From Dastarcus helophoroides (Eukaryota > Arthropoda > Insecta > Coleoptera > Bothrideridae), in assembly GCA_028583605.1 (NCBI GenBank), contig CM053327.1, positions 1,364,001 to 1,428,000 on the forward strand: 64,000 nt of DNA. The letters are read 5' to 3'. This document shows, in pieces, positions 1-10,149 of this stretch. The notes under the pieces are model-generated. The model saw only the letters and a list, made by a program, of their open reading frames with translations. It was not told where the DNA came from and ran no database searches. The translations under genes were made by a program, and so were the position numbers. How positions within the stretch are numbered: position 1 is the first letter of the stretch; each line of letters starts with the position of its first letter.

Positions 1-64
1 CAGTACATTTGTGATTGCCACGAGTACTAGAAGTTCCAGCAAAATTTTCAGTAGAAGAATTCAT
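1..64 (-). CDS. Possible N-terminal coding start running off left edge
   Basis: On the minus strand an ATG at 64-62 opens a frame with no stop to the window edge. It gives 21 codons starting MNSSTENFAGTSS, with a serine/threonine/asparagine-rich composition unlike the lysine/phenylalanine-rich random frames of the surrounding DNA. The local base composition (about 1-340) is also more balanced than what follows. The start context is weak (T at -3). The frame is too short to name a family; it could equally be a chance open frame. Confidence 0.18.
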   Translation of the reverse strand, partial: MNSSTENFAGTSSTRGNHKCT

Positions 65-1224
65 GAAAATAAATAAACCCCGCACGCTAGAATACCTAGG
101 CCTAAGTATGAGGGCTTTCCGACTTTGACAAGGACAATGTCAACTCGTCGTCGGACACACTACGGCATCATTCTCATATTCTAGCGCTTCCCTGCAAAAC
201 AGCGCGCCTTCGCTGGCTTCGATACGCCGAAATGTTGACTAGCGAATCATTCTACACATCCCGATAAAGGGCAGTTGTCATCGTAGTCCAATCATTCCGG
301 AGTAGCAGGTTTCTGCCGGTAAATGTACCGATTTAGTTAACCATTTCCTTATTTTTTGTCAAAAACAAAATATCATCTATGTGACACTTAAATAAGATAC
401 AATAAGTAGTGAATTAACGTATTTGCACATTACGGTTGGATATTACAGAGAGAAACAAGTAGAAACTGCAAGATGATAATATCATACAGAAAAAAATACG
501 AGATCGTGATTTTTATCGGTTTTTTTGGTTTTTCTCCACTTTTAGCAGTTTGACCCCCAATTTAAACTACAGATTCGTGTTCAGCGGAAAAAAATACGCC
601 GGACTATGTGGGTCCGACACCCAGCACACACCACTTTTTTTTTTTTGTGGGCCTGTGTTATTAAAGAGTCAGTCAAATTATAGTGGGTGATGAAGCTAAA
701 ATTAAAACATGACTAGTCAGCATAATTGGAAATGTTATTTCGACATTTTTATTATCAACAACAGATTTTCTTCCATCTAATTTCTCTTTGACGGAGTCGA
801 AATTTGTGACACTTTTTAACATTCGCTTTACTGGATTTTATGAGAGCTTTACTCTATCTCGATACCAAACAGCAAATTTATTACTCTATCACATGTTTGT
901 GATATTACTTTGTTACATTGTCAGAAAGTAATTAACAATTTAAAATAACTCTCATTAATAAAAAATGTGGTCAGGCATGCTTTCATTTGAGCTTTACCAC
1001 ACATTACACATTATAAAATGAAGTACAAATAATTTAACAAATGATTTCTTGATAGTTTAATTGTCGATAGAGGTTATTTCTACTCATGACGTCACTGATA
1101 TGCGACCCGATGAGTTCATTTAATGTAAAATGGGAAAATAACAGTAAAAAATTGCAATTATTTCTAAAAGTTGTAACAGCAACCCTTAAAAAACCCATAA
1201 AAGAAGAAAGTTAATTAAAATCTA
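65..1224. other. Non-coding left flank, no gene seen
   Basis: Positions 65-340 are GC-balanced with several CG dinucleotides and could be promoter or 5' UTR of whatever lies to the left. From 341 on the sequence becomes AT-rich. A short GC-richer piece with a T11 run sits near 595-660. No long frame, RNA gene or recognisable element was found. Confidence 0.4.
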
Positions 1225-1650
1225 CATAAGATAGGCTAAAAAAAAATTAGGGCGTCCCTTTTAAAATAACAAAGTTGTCGCTGCTTGAATTAATCAAAAC
1301 GTTCAGACGTGAATTCAACACTCAGTATAATGTTTTTAAAGTTATGAAAGTTGTGCAGAATGACTTTCTGTGTGTTCTACTTACGTACTAAATAAAAAAT
1401 TAATATTTGGTTTATAGAAAAAGATACAAAGAATTTCGTGGAACCTTGCATTTGTCAATTTTTTTATAAAAATCTTATTATGTAAAAAACTATAAATTTT
1501 AGGAACAATATTTGTTATCCAAAGTGGCCTTAAAACATCAAATAAAATTGAAAAATGCAAAAATATAGAGAAAGTCTTATTTAAAATAACGAAGTTGGTG
1601 TCAACTTCCAGTATAACCGGAAGTACTACAACTGTGCAAATATTTTAGTT
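1225..1650. repeat. Diverged fragment related to the 14.5-16.3 kb foldback
   Basis: Around 1574-1618 the text TTATTTAAAATAACGAAG, then a stretch reading as 'tcaacttccagtataaccgg', resembles the subterminal sequence of the foldback element at 14524-16321 (near 14650-14700 and 16150-16200). A related motif also occurs near 1255-1285. I read this as an old partial copy without clear termini. Confidence 0.35.
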
Positions 1651-1879
1651 GTGTTGGCTTCGACAACTTTGCTAAGTTGGTAAATTTTCAAATTTCTTAG
1701 ATCAGCACTTTGTCAGATTTCGATCGCGGCGATTTCCAGTGGGGCACACTACATAAATTGTATTTTCCTTGAAATGTCGACTTCCTCAAAATTTGTTTAT
1801 TTTCCTTGAATTTGTTGGTAATGTTAGCACAATAGTGTAAACAATAAAAAACTAGTGTCTACAATATGATATTTTATAA

Positions 1880-2900
1880 ATTCAACTTTCTAAATTACAT
1901 TTTCAGTTAAAATTTAAATAAAAAGTAAATATTTGAAGAAAAATATATATGGAAATTGGAGTTTGTTTTTCTCAAAATTCAACGTTACCTGAAAATTGCG
2001 GTTTTTTCCCAAATATAGTTTTTTCGAAAGGGTAGGTTGGTATTTTAAACTTGACTTTCTAAAAGTTCTTAATTGAAAAAATTGGTTGTTTCTTTAAATT
2101 TGTTGAAATTAGGGCCTTATCTTAAAAATCCTCATTTGTTTTTTTCAAAAATGATGATTTTCTTAAAATTCAAGGCATTTTAACCCTATTTTTTTCGAAA
2201 TTTTGAAGTATTTTTGACAGAGGTTTTTTTCTCTCGCAATCAACTTATTCTCGAAATTTCAACTTGTACTTTAAAATTCGATATTTTATTTTCCAAAATT
2301 TCATCGAAATTTTAAAAAGGATTTAAACTTTTGAGAATAAAAGTTTCGGGAAAGTTCTAGAATATTTCTTGCAAATATCACAATTATAGTGAAACTTCGG
2401 ACAAAAATGTTCCTGCAACTTGCACTTTCTTTTTGTTTAAATAGGGTTTATTTTGGAAATTGTTACCTTTCTTACAAAATTCGACTTGTGGAAATTGCAC
2501 TTTTTTCGAAGTTTTTCGATAGTCAGGTTTTTTGATTTTTTAATATGGGTTCTTCTTTGGCTTTTTTTTTTTAATTTTGACTTTTATCTGAAAAAACGAT
2601 TCCCTTTAGTTCATGTAGTTCAGTTACAATATACATATCTATATTCTGCCAGGAGGTTCTCGGATTTATTTTTGCACATTATTTTTTTTTAAATTACTCT
2701 TGCCTTTACGTAAATGAAGTCTTACATAAACTCATGTAACAGTTTAACTAAAGGCTCGCACATTTCAAATGAAAACTGGAAAATTGGAAATTTGGCTCAA
2801 AAAATGGAAACCAAAGTTAAAATTCTCATATTTTAAATAAAAAATGCAAGTTTTCAATAAAACTTTAGATTTAATGTGAAAAAATACAAAACTTTTCTTG
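1880..2900. repeat. Degenerate T-rich TTTTTCAAAATTTCGAC-like domain
   Basis: Roughly 1 kb in which short blocks of the form T(4-8)-C-A(3-5)-T(3-5)-CGA recur with no fixed period. The same low-complexity fabric recurs at many places in the window. Open frames here are Phe/Leu/Lys-rich artefacts. Confidence 0.6.
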
Positions 2901-2939
2901 AAAATTATTGCTGTGGTTACGTAATTTAAATTAAATATG

Positions 2940-4285
2940 TACCCTTGTTATTGTAGAAGAAATTTCTACTCGTGATAAAAGAAAACATAAATACTCTGAT
3001 TTGCTCTGGATTCCAACTCTTGGTGGTGCTTGAAATTGCAGGTGCTGACTGGAATTATTGTCATCTTTCCTTCAGAAGGACACACTTCTAGAAAAAGCAG
3101 TGGTATCTTCTAAAAATGACAAACGTGAGGCCCATTCGAAATTTGCTAACCATGCTCGCTAGCTACAGTAGTATATTTCTGAAGAAGTGAACCTAGATTT
3201 TATTGTTAAAAAAAATTAATATTATCTACATCATACAAAAAAATCCTACATTTTTTTGTAAAAGCACAATATGTCCTGTCGAGGTTGTCAGTCAATAAAT
3301 CATTGACTAATTGTTTGTGAAATCAATTTTTAAAATCCCTAGTTAGATTTGTTAGGTATTCCAAACTATTACATCCTAATTATAGTAAGCAACATCTATT
3401 GTTGGTAGTCATAGATAATTTGAAAAGCGGACGAACAATTGCATGACATCCTATTTAGGAATGGACTCGATTTGGCTTTTGACTTTGTGTTCCATACAAC
3501 GCCGCAAGATATTCAAGCTCGTTAAGATAATACGGCGTCCTATATACAGTCTAATTAGGCGGTAACATAATTAGTCTTTAATGTAGGTCTGACGTTTCGG
3601 CTAAGTTGTGTAATTAATTAACAATCTGGTCACAATTAATTCCGATTTGGAGGAGGGAAGTTATTGCAAAATCTGTTTCGTGCTGGAGGTTGTTAATAAG
3701 CGCACTTCTATTGAGAACGATTGCCGTGTTTATCATGATTATATAACCGCGATTTATCCCTTCGTTCATTCTGATCTAAATTTCGATGGAATAGAATATG
3801 GGTAACATTTGTTTCCAGCGGTCTAGCAATCAAGTCCTTCTAGCGAATAGCGCAAACAATAATTAATCTGGCGTGATTCAAGCTTGCATGGCATAAGTGT
3901 TATTAGTTTTGTTTTCTGTTGCACTTGTAGGTTTTAGTTAACCTGGTCATTTCAAGCTGTTGTGTAACTCTTCCCTTATTCGAATCTACATTCATGGTTT
4001 TTAAATCGCTTCTCCAAATCACCTGCAAGTCTTATCCCTAACTAAAGCAACGATACTTTCTCCCACATGAGTTAATAAAAACTGCAGTTTTGATTTCTTA
4101 CACTTCAACCTTGTTGCCTACTCAATGAACTAACTAATCTAAAGACTTTTTGAATATTTGTCTGCAGAAAATATAAATATTATCAATATATATAGGTGAT
4201 GAACCCACCTTGATGAATGCGATCAGAAAAGAAGTTTTAGATATAAACTTGCTGATTACTTTACAACTTTTATAAATAAAAACTA
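2940..4285. other. Non-coding block with a TAATTA cluster
   Basis: No coding frame. The part at 3420-3960 is more balanced in composition and contains several homeodomain-type TAATTA/ATTA cores within about 100 bp (near 3552, 3567, 3612, 3632). It could be a regulatory element, but only composition and motif density support that. Confidence 0.25.
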
Positions 4286-4299
4286 ACACGTACTTAAAG

Positions 4300-4680
4300 A
4301 GCAATGTCTGACCACAAGCACAAAAAGTTTGACATAGAAGCTAAGGCAGCATGCATCAAGGAACTAAGAAATCCGATGCTAACTGACATCTTTTTATTTA
4401 AACAAAGCTTCCCTTTGGAACAAAAGCGCACATCAAGAGAGGTTCCTTGATAGAATCGGGAACTCAGCAATAGGGCCAAAAGTACACAAAATTGGACTGA
4501 CTATAAAAAAGCCCTCTCTGCATGTAATAAACTTTCGAGAAGAAGGAACAGCTTTGCAATGGGATCAATGAATTGGCCCCAACAGTACCACTGCAAAAGG
4601 TTCTGTTTAGAGGTCACTCGTGTAAAATAGCTCTTCTTAAGAAGCCTAACGATGAGTACGTTTAAGATCAATTGAAAAAC
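4300..4680 (+). pseudogene. Non-LTR retrotransposon fragment, endonuclease-RT linker
   Basis: Translating the plus strand with a few frame changes gives NRAKSTQNWTDYKKALSACN and further on GINELAPTVPLQKVLF followed by LLKKPNDEY. These match the linker between endonuclease and reverse transcriptase in arthropod RNase H-type non-LTR elements (R1/LOA/jockey-like), where a W-x-x-Y/F-K segment precedes a GI(N/T)-L motif. Orientation agrees with the RT and RNase H remnants at 6700-10145, so it is probably the upstream part of the same broken element. Several stops and frame changes show it is dead. Clade assignment is from recalled family patterns, not a search. Confidence 0.6.
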
Positions 4681-4740
4681 CTAATATTGTTGCGCGTTAT
4701 CAGTTTGAACTGATTTCGGAACACTACAATTATAATTCAC

Positions 4741-4815
4741 CCAACTGATCAACTGACTAATTAACTAACTCACCAGATAACCAAATAATTAACTCACTGT
4801 TAAACTAACTGTCTG
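4741..4815. repeat. Degenerate AACT-type short repeat
   Basis: Multiple AACT/AACTAACT-like words (AACTGATCAACTGACTAATT and similar) in about 75 bp. A 19-bp stretch beginning TGATCAACTGAC is shared exactly with 30693-30711. Confidence 0.45.
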
Positions 4816-5249
4816 AGGAAAAGTCAACCGCGTATTTACAGGCTTATTTCTTACGGAAACATCTAGAACGCTTATCTGCCGTATAATTTATTATCGCGGC
4901 CGCTTCCCATTATAAAATTTTTCCAGCAAAATTCTTAATAATACAAATGCCATAACTACATTCTGTTACAATATTGTAATTCAGATTTATTTTCCTGGAT
5001 CTACACTTGTAGAAGAACGATTTGGATATTGGACGATATCCAAATAGCAAGAGCAAACGACTAGCTGGAAAAATATTTACTCCTACCAAGGTAAAATGGC
5101 CAATTAACACCATTTAGCCTTACAAATTGCCAGACAAAGACGAAATTTTGGCAGTTCTGCTTCAACAAGGATTTAAAGAAATCGTTCCATTATTAGGTAA
5201 ATTTTTTTATACCATTGCAAAACTAAGGTGATCTTCATTTCCAAAACAA
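4816..5249. other. Non-coding, nothing recognised
   Basis: AT-rich sequence with one NotI-like GCGGCCGC at about 4896. The short minus-strand frame near 4910-5113 has no recognisable motif. Confidence 0.35.
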
Positions 5250-6200
5250 AAAGACGCTCACTTAAGAGTCATAGTTACTACCGCCGTGGCTACGTTCGAA
5301 GCTTGGATTATAACTATATGGACTCAATCATTGCGTTCCTTCGCGTTGGCAGCACGCCTAAACTCGCATTATGGTTCCTACTCAGTTCAGGTCTCAGCTA
5401 GACAGGTTCAACATCTCAAATATTGACCTGCAGCCGTCAAGCCAAAGCGATAGCTGCGGCAGGTTCAACTCGAATACTAGTTTCTGAATAACTTTAACCG
5501 TCCCCTCAACCATTTTCACCACTTAGTGCTTCTGCCCGGATACTAGCCTAGAACATCGGCTAGACACCTCAAACATGGGCTAGCTATCCGTCGGCAATAC
5601 GGGGTCTGACCTGTGGCAGTTCAACTCGGACACTAGTTGCACATTGGTGCTCTAGTCCGACACCTCAAACGCACTGCACACAAGTTCAGGGGGATTTTAT
5701 ACCAAGCTATTGTTACCCCGGAAGACCCATGCCATCAACATTACGCATTAACGAGCCCAGTTCCCTTCAACCACTATCTAATGCCACCTCCGCTAAGAGG
5801 CCAACACTAAAGAGGGGATTCGCAACCGTGGGCGAATGAACTTCCCCTACCGTTAGCACTATTGTCAGCATAAAGCCACGTTTGAATAGTTACCGGCGAG
5901 CGCGAACGTTCTATTCCACATCATCTGCTACAGAAGTCGCCATTTATATTTACCAGATATCTGGAATTGGGTACACGATTTGTAACTTTCAAGATTAGAA
6001 GCGTGTAGTCAACTCCTAACCACTTTTGCACGACTCAAAAGAACCTTCTTATGTCGATATACATTTATGTTTGATTAGTCCCCGTCAAGGCCGAACCTCT
6101 GCTTTGTGCAGCTTAAAGCCTCATAACATTGAGAGCCATCCGTTACGATAACAGCCTAAAGCTAGGATAGGGTAGGTCTTCTCAAAATTCTAGGGGTGAG
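5250..6200. other. GC-richer block with imperfect subrepeats
   Basis: About 950 bp of markedly higher GC content than its surroundings. It contains imperfect direct subrepeats: GGCAGGTTCAACTCGAATAC near 5458 versus GGCAGTTCAACTCGGACAC near 5615, and GACACCTCAAAC near 5563 and 5660. Subrepeats and elevated GC are typical of non-LTR 5' UTR or ORF1 regions, and the block lies between two parts of the same dead element, but no frame longer than a few tens of codons survives. Its function is unknown. Confidence 0.4.
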
Positions 6201-6289
6201 TCACACGAAAGCCACGTTGGTGCACCGATACGTGCCAAATAATCTGTCTACTAACCTACCAAATCCACGATCAAGGCTCTTAAATGCTT

Positions 6290-6540
6290 GGTAATAAAAT
6301 TTAAATAGACATTCCTGACGAATTGTAGCAGATACCAAAAGTACGGTATAGTAAGTGAATAAGTAAGGTTAAAAGTAGTGATGGCGATGGCTTCATGGTT
6401 AGAAAGTTTGCCTGTAACCTGAAGGCCATGAGTTCCACTCTCAGTTGCTGATTACACATTTTTAACCTTACTTCAGTTTTAGAAGTGAGATTAGGGATCC
6501 ACCTGACAGAGTAGCACTTATGTTTATGTATTATGTTTAC
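6290..6540 (+). repeat. tRNA-derived SINE-like unit, copy 1
   Basis: A tRNA-like segment at 6379-6445 has an A-box-like TGGCTTCATGGTTAGA and a B-box-like GAGTTCCACTC, with a short potential anticodon stem between (GCCT...AGGC). The tRNA cloverleaf is not complete, so this is a Pol III SINE relic and not a tRNA gene. The unit repeats 256 bp downstream. Confidence 0.5.
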
Positions 6541-6700
6541 CGAGGTGCCGATAGCCGAGGACGGCTGTGTTGTCAGGAATGGCCAAGCTCTAGCAGATGC
6601 CGAGAGTGAAGTAAATTGGTAGAGTTAAGACTAGTGATGCCGATGGCTTCATGGTTAGAGGAAGTCTGCATGTAACGGGAAGGTCCTAACTCCACTACAG
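6541..6700 (+). repeat. tRNA-derived SINE-like unit, copy 2
   Basis: The 17-mer GATGGCTTCATGGTTAG recurs at 6642 exactly as at 6386. Upstream sequence (a 'tcctgacgaattgtagcaga' versus 'tcaggaatggccaagctcta' type region) is also alignable. The B-box-like part reads AGGTCCTAACTCC. The copy is truncated where the RT remnant begins. Confidence 0.48.
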
Positions 6701-7423
6701 AAAAAAGCTGCTCTATGCATAAAGAGTATCTTCGACAATACTTCATATGAATGGATTCAATCCATTCTTTATAGTAAAATTATCTGCATTGACGGGAATG
6801 GTGATTTGATTGCTGTGACGGTGGTAAGGGACCCCAAAAATAATTTGTTCTTTCTGCGGTCAATGGTGGTCGATGATCTTCGTGAAGTAAATAACTCTGG
6901 CTACAACGTTTAAGGTTTTGCAGAGAGAAACAATGGGTAAGCATGGAGATGTAACACATAGTCTAATGCAAAGTGGCATAAATACTATCAATAAATGGTG
7001 TCAAAAGTCAGTTCGAAAAAATGGCAAGCCAAATCTGAGAGCTTTCCTTTTTTAATAAAAAACAATTAATTCTTTCAGGCGAAGAGTTTTCTTAACTACA
7101 CACCTCAAAGTGATGACCAACATGGCTACGGCGTAAGGCGTTACGTATATACTGCTTCTTAATTGGTAAGTCATGAAGCATAAAATCGGAAATAACTTAT
7201 TGGTAGTAAGATCTATCGTTACATATGCATACCTCATATGGTGACCAAAAAGACTGGCCCAAAGCAATTTGCAGAAAGTGCAACGGCTGAGCTGTCTGAA
7301 TGTAACATTTGTGCAAAGGTGAAGGTGGTCAGCTGTGCCTTACGAATCTATCAAACTGTAAAAATAAGCGAAACACTAGAAAATTATGGAGTTTTTCCAG
7401 CCACATATCCTAACACGGTCTAA
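6700..7423 (+). pseudogene. RT palm and thumb of RNase H-type non-LTR element
   Basis: The plus strand reads SIFDNTSYEWIQSI, then RSMVVDDLREVNNSGYNV, a stop, GFAE, then INTINKWCQK. After a gap it reads SIVTYAYLIW and RLAQSNLQKVQRLSCLN at about 7205-7300. In intact relatives these positions are the palm A motif (ending AFDNTSFE), the (S/L)-M-V-V-D-D-L-L helix, the F-A-D-D catalytic box and the I-T-Y-A...W-W thumb. Here the first catalytic Asp is replaced and the F-A-D-D box has become F-A-E-R. The P-Q-G motif is degraded too. The enzyme would have copied element RNA into DNA; this copy is dead. Confidence 0.7.
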
Positions 7424-7712
7424 GGACTATATGACTACTAAACACGATTTCGACATTCCATTTAAAGTGGATATTTTTAGTTGCCAAGAAAACTCATTGG
7501 TCATACCAAAACATAAAAATAGGACCTTTGTTGTCATTGGAATATATGCTCCTAACTTTAGGGCATCACAATCCTTGTGCGATAACATCACCATCTTTCA
7601 GGCTGAAGTATATGCCATCAATATAATGTGCTCTAGTGAATGTCTCGAGAAAGACATTAGAGGAGCTAGAATATTAAGATTACATTGGGGAACAGCAATT
7701 TCTTTGTCCTAG
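7386..7712 (+). pseudogene. RNase H domain, N-terminal half (non-LTR)
   Basis: The frame starting at 7386 contains DYMTTKHDFDIPFKVDI and ITIFQAEVYAIN...CLEKDIRGARI. The second matches the F-Q-A-E-(I/V)-Y-A-I motif that carries the catalytic Glu of retrotransposon RNase H. The preceding T-D-G-S catalytic block has eroded. The domain stops near 7700; its C-terminal half resumes at about 9500, so some 1.8 kb has been inserted in it. Follows directly after the RT thumb remnant, in the same orientation. Confidence 0.72.
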
Positions 7713-8030
7713 ATGTCTGACTTGTTTTCTAGTAATTTTGGCCCCAATCAAAAAATAATCCCAGTTTCTTTCTGTCACTTTAAAATTTTAATCTACAAGT
7801 TACCCTTTCTTTGCCTCAAATATTATAAAAAAAGTGCATATAAATAAAAATGAAGGTAAAAGTTACCAAGTATGCTGTTCATAAATAATAGCTTTGCTTG
7901 TGCAAAAACTATAGCATATGCATATTTACTACTCACTTAATTTTGTTTATATAGAAAGCATTTTTTTTACAAAGTGTTAAAGCTAAAGGCAAGATAAAAA
8001 CTTTTAGAGTTTTTTTTAAATACTTCATGT
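7713..8030. other. AT-rich insert flank, nothing recognised
   Basis: Sequence inserted within the split RNase H domain. No coding motif or terminal repeat is evident. Confidence 0.35.
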
Positions 8031-8039
8031 GTAGACATT

Positions 8040-8950
8040 TTACTTCTCGTCTGGTGATTGATGTTCCAACAATAGTCAACTGTCATATACATTCACATTC
8101 CAAACACCTGGATATTGTGACCCCATCGCCGATAAATCTTGATGCAATCGCTCACCTTACTCATCATTGACTGCACCAAGATTTTTTAAACACTCAGCAA
8201 GATGCAACTTAATGTTTCCATTGCAACTGGGCGTTTTAAAGCTCTCTTAGAATAACTCGATGATTTTGACGTAATTTTGAGCCTGTATATTTCTGTAACA
8301 AGGTTTTTAACCATCATTATTTTCAGTTTTATCATTGTTGTTCCTTTTTAACCAGCTGCCAAATCTGTGAACCATCAAACACACTGGCCTTTATCTTTAC
8401 AAGTAAAAGTCTAGAAAATTCCACAATGGATACTTGAAACAATCTGCTTTAGTTGACCTAGTCTTAACAAATAGATTCACGAGACCCAGCTTAATGTATA
8501 GAGGTGAAAATATCAGATCCTTTCTGTCGATAAGTGGCCGGTATAGAATGTTTAAACCACCATCTTTCAGTTTAAACCTTGATATCCAGTTTGACTGCAC
8601 CAAATGGTGTTGTTTTACATACACAAAAAACAGGAATCCTTGATATATTGGTGTTGCTGGCCAAGGAAAAGGCAGGAAGGGCAACACACAAGATTTGTTG
8701 GTGCATGTTATATTGCAACAAATCGGTGACTCTCTTTATGCTTTCATATGTTCATGGAAAAAAAACTGAGTGACCTATTAGGACCAAATAAATGTTCATT
8801 TTATAGGAGGACACACAAGTGACATTTCTAAGCTTTACGTACCCCGACCAATTGTCTTCCCTAAAGTGTATTCTAAGCTCTTCAAAGTTTGCGTAGTAAA
8901 AGGGCCTAAGCACAAATTTGCTTGCAAAGTCATCATACAAAATACGCTGA
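8040..8950 (-). pseudogene. Fragment of a dispersed arthropod repeat protein family
   Basis: On the minus strand a 96-codon frame (8687-8397) contains DRKDLIFSPLYIKLGLVN and further TKADCFKYPLWNF. Downstream, with frame changes, about 8290-8050 reads CNGNIKLHLAECLKNLGAVN, DE, a stop, then GERLHQDLSAMGSQYPGVW. I recognise the order 'PPL-hIKLGL ... CFKY ... ENLGAVSDE-GER-HQD' from an uncharacterised protein family that is highly multicopy in arthropod genomes. Its biochemical role is not known to me. The copy has several stops and frame changes. It sits inside the split RNase H domain of the plus-strand element, so it probably arrived by insertion. Confidence 0.6.
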
Positions 8951-9470
8951 AAGTAATTTTACTTCTAATCATGTTAGCATAATAACGGCTAAAGAAACTA
9001 CTGGTACAACGACGATGCTGAAAAGCGAAACCAGGTCCGTTCGGTCATAGCAAATATTTATAGAAACATCGTGGAATTTTTAATATCTGTTGTATTCATT
9101 GTTAACAGAGTTTAATACTTATAAATAAGTAGAACACATTGCAATCTTCACTTTGGGTTATCAATGAAAAAAGTCCATTTAGTTGAATTTTAGGCAAAAA
9201 TTCGTAGCATTTCTCCTAAACCCTTTATCTTATCGGAATACACAATTTCATCATCACTAAATAAATTTAGAAAAACTTGCAGAAATCACTTTTTCTTGAT
9301 CAAAAGTAGGATATTAGGTGTAAAGAGAAAACTAGAAGTTGGAGAATTAAACTACCCACAGCTTTGAAATCAGCATACCTATTAAACTCTAAGACAGCTC
9401 AAAAACGAAACTCAGCAGAAATTATGTTCGAAATTGTTTCCAAGTATTATCAGATTATCAGGCAGATCTT
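8951..9470. other. Non-coding insert, nothing recognised
   Basis: Remainder of the insertion in the split RNase H domain; mixed composition, no motif recognised. Confidence 0.35.
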
Positions 9471-9499
9471 AAAGATTTGAGGTATATTCCTTTGACCCT

Positions 9500-10145
9500 A
9501 AGATTTCCTGAGAGTACAAACAATGCCTAGGGGAACTGGCAATAAGTAATAAATTAATTTTAATGTGGGTGTTAGGCCACGAGGGTATAGGAGATAATGA
9601 GCTAGCTGATAGCAATGCGAAAAGAGGAGCCAAAGCACCATTATATGGACACAAACCATTCTTTGTTATTACTAACGGCCATGTCTCAACGAAATTCTAT
9701 AATTGGGAAAGGAAACGAATGAACACCTACTCCAGACCAAAGACAGGCAATACAATTTTTAATCAATAATATGTGAGAGAGGACAAGAAAACTAATCGAT
9801 CTAACCAAGAACGATTTAAGGCTCATTAATAGTCTTCTTAACGGTCATTGTCCCTTGAGACACCACCTCAAGTAAATTGGTGAAACAGATAATGGTCTTT
9901 TTTGATTTTGTCATGTCTAGGACAAGGCAGTGAAGCACATATTGTACAGCTGAGTCGCAGTTATGCGAGGCGGAATGAAATATTTCGTAAGGATGGAAAT
10001 AACACCTGCCGCAATGAATAACTTAGCTTCAAGAAATGTTCTAGACTTTATGAAAAGCACGGGAGAGATGAAGATTAGGGTTATTGACAAAATAATTAAG
10101 TAAACAGAAGTTAAAAAAACTTTAAGGAGTCAAGCGACCCCACAC
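9500..10145 (+). pseudogene. RNase H C-terminal half and cysteine tail (non-LTR 3' end)
   Basis: From about 9515 the plus strand reads CLGELAISNKLILMWVLGHE then GIGDNELADSNAKRGAK, the conserved GHEGI-x-x-N-E-x-A-D block that supplies late RNase H active-site residues. After 9770 the frame is broken but retains the typical C-terminal tail (NDLRLINSLLNGHCPL-like, then HILYS/CRSYARRNEIF-like). The sequence ends with GCGACCCCACACAA near 10140. A second copy of this tail lies at 12690-13080. It belongs with the RT remnants at 6700-7712. Confidence 0.72.
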
Positions 10146-10149
10146 AAAC

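Noticed and set aside
2453..2692. 79-codon Phe/Leu-rich frame and many similar frames
   Set aside because: Composition artefacts of the T-rich or A-rich degenerate repeat.
6379..6445. Functional tRNA gene
   Set aside because: A- and B-box-like words are present but acceptor stem and a proper anticodon arm are not, and the unit is repeated like a SINE.
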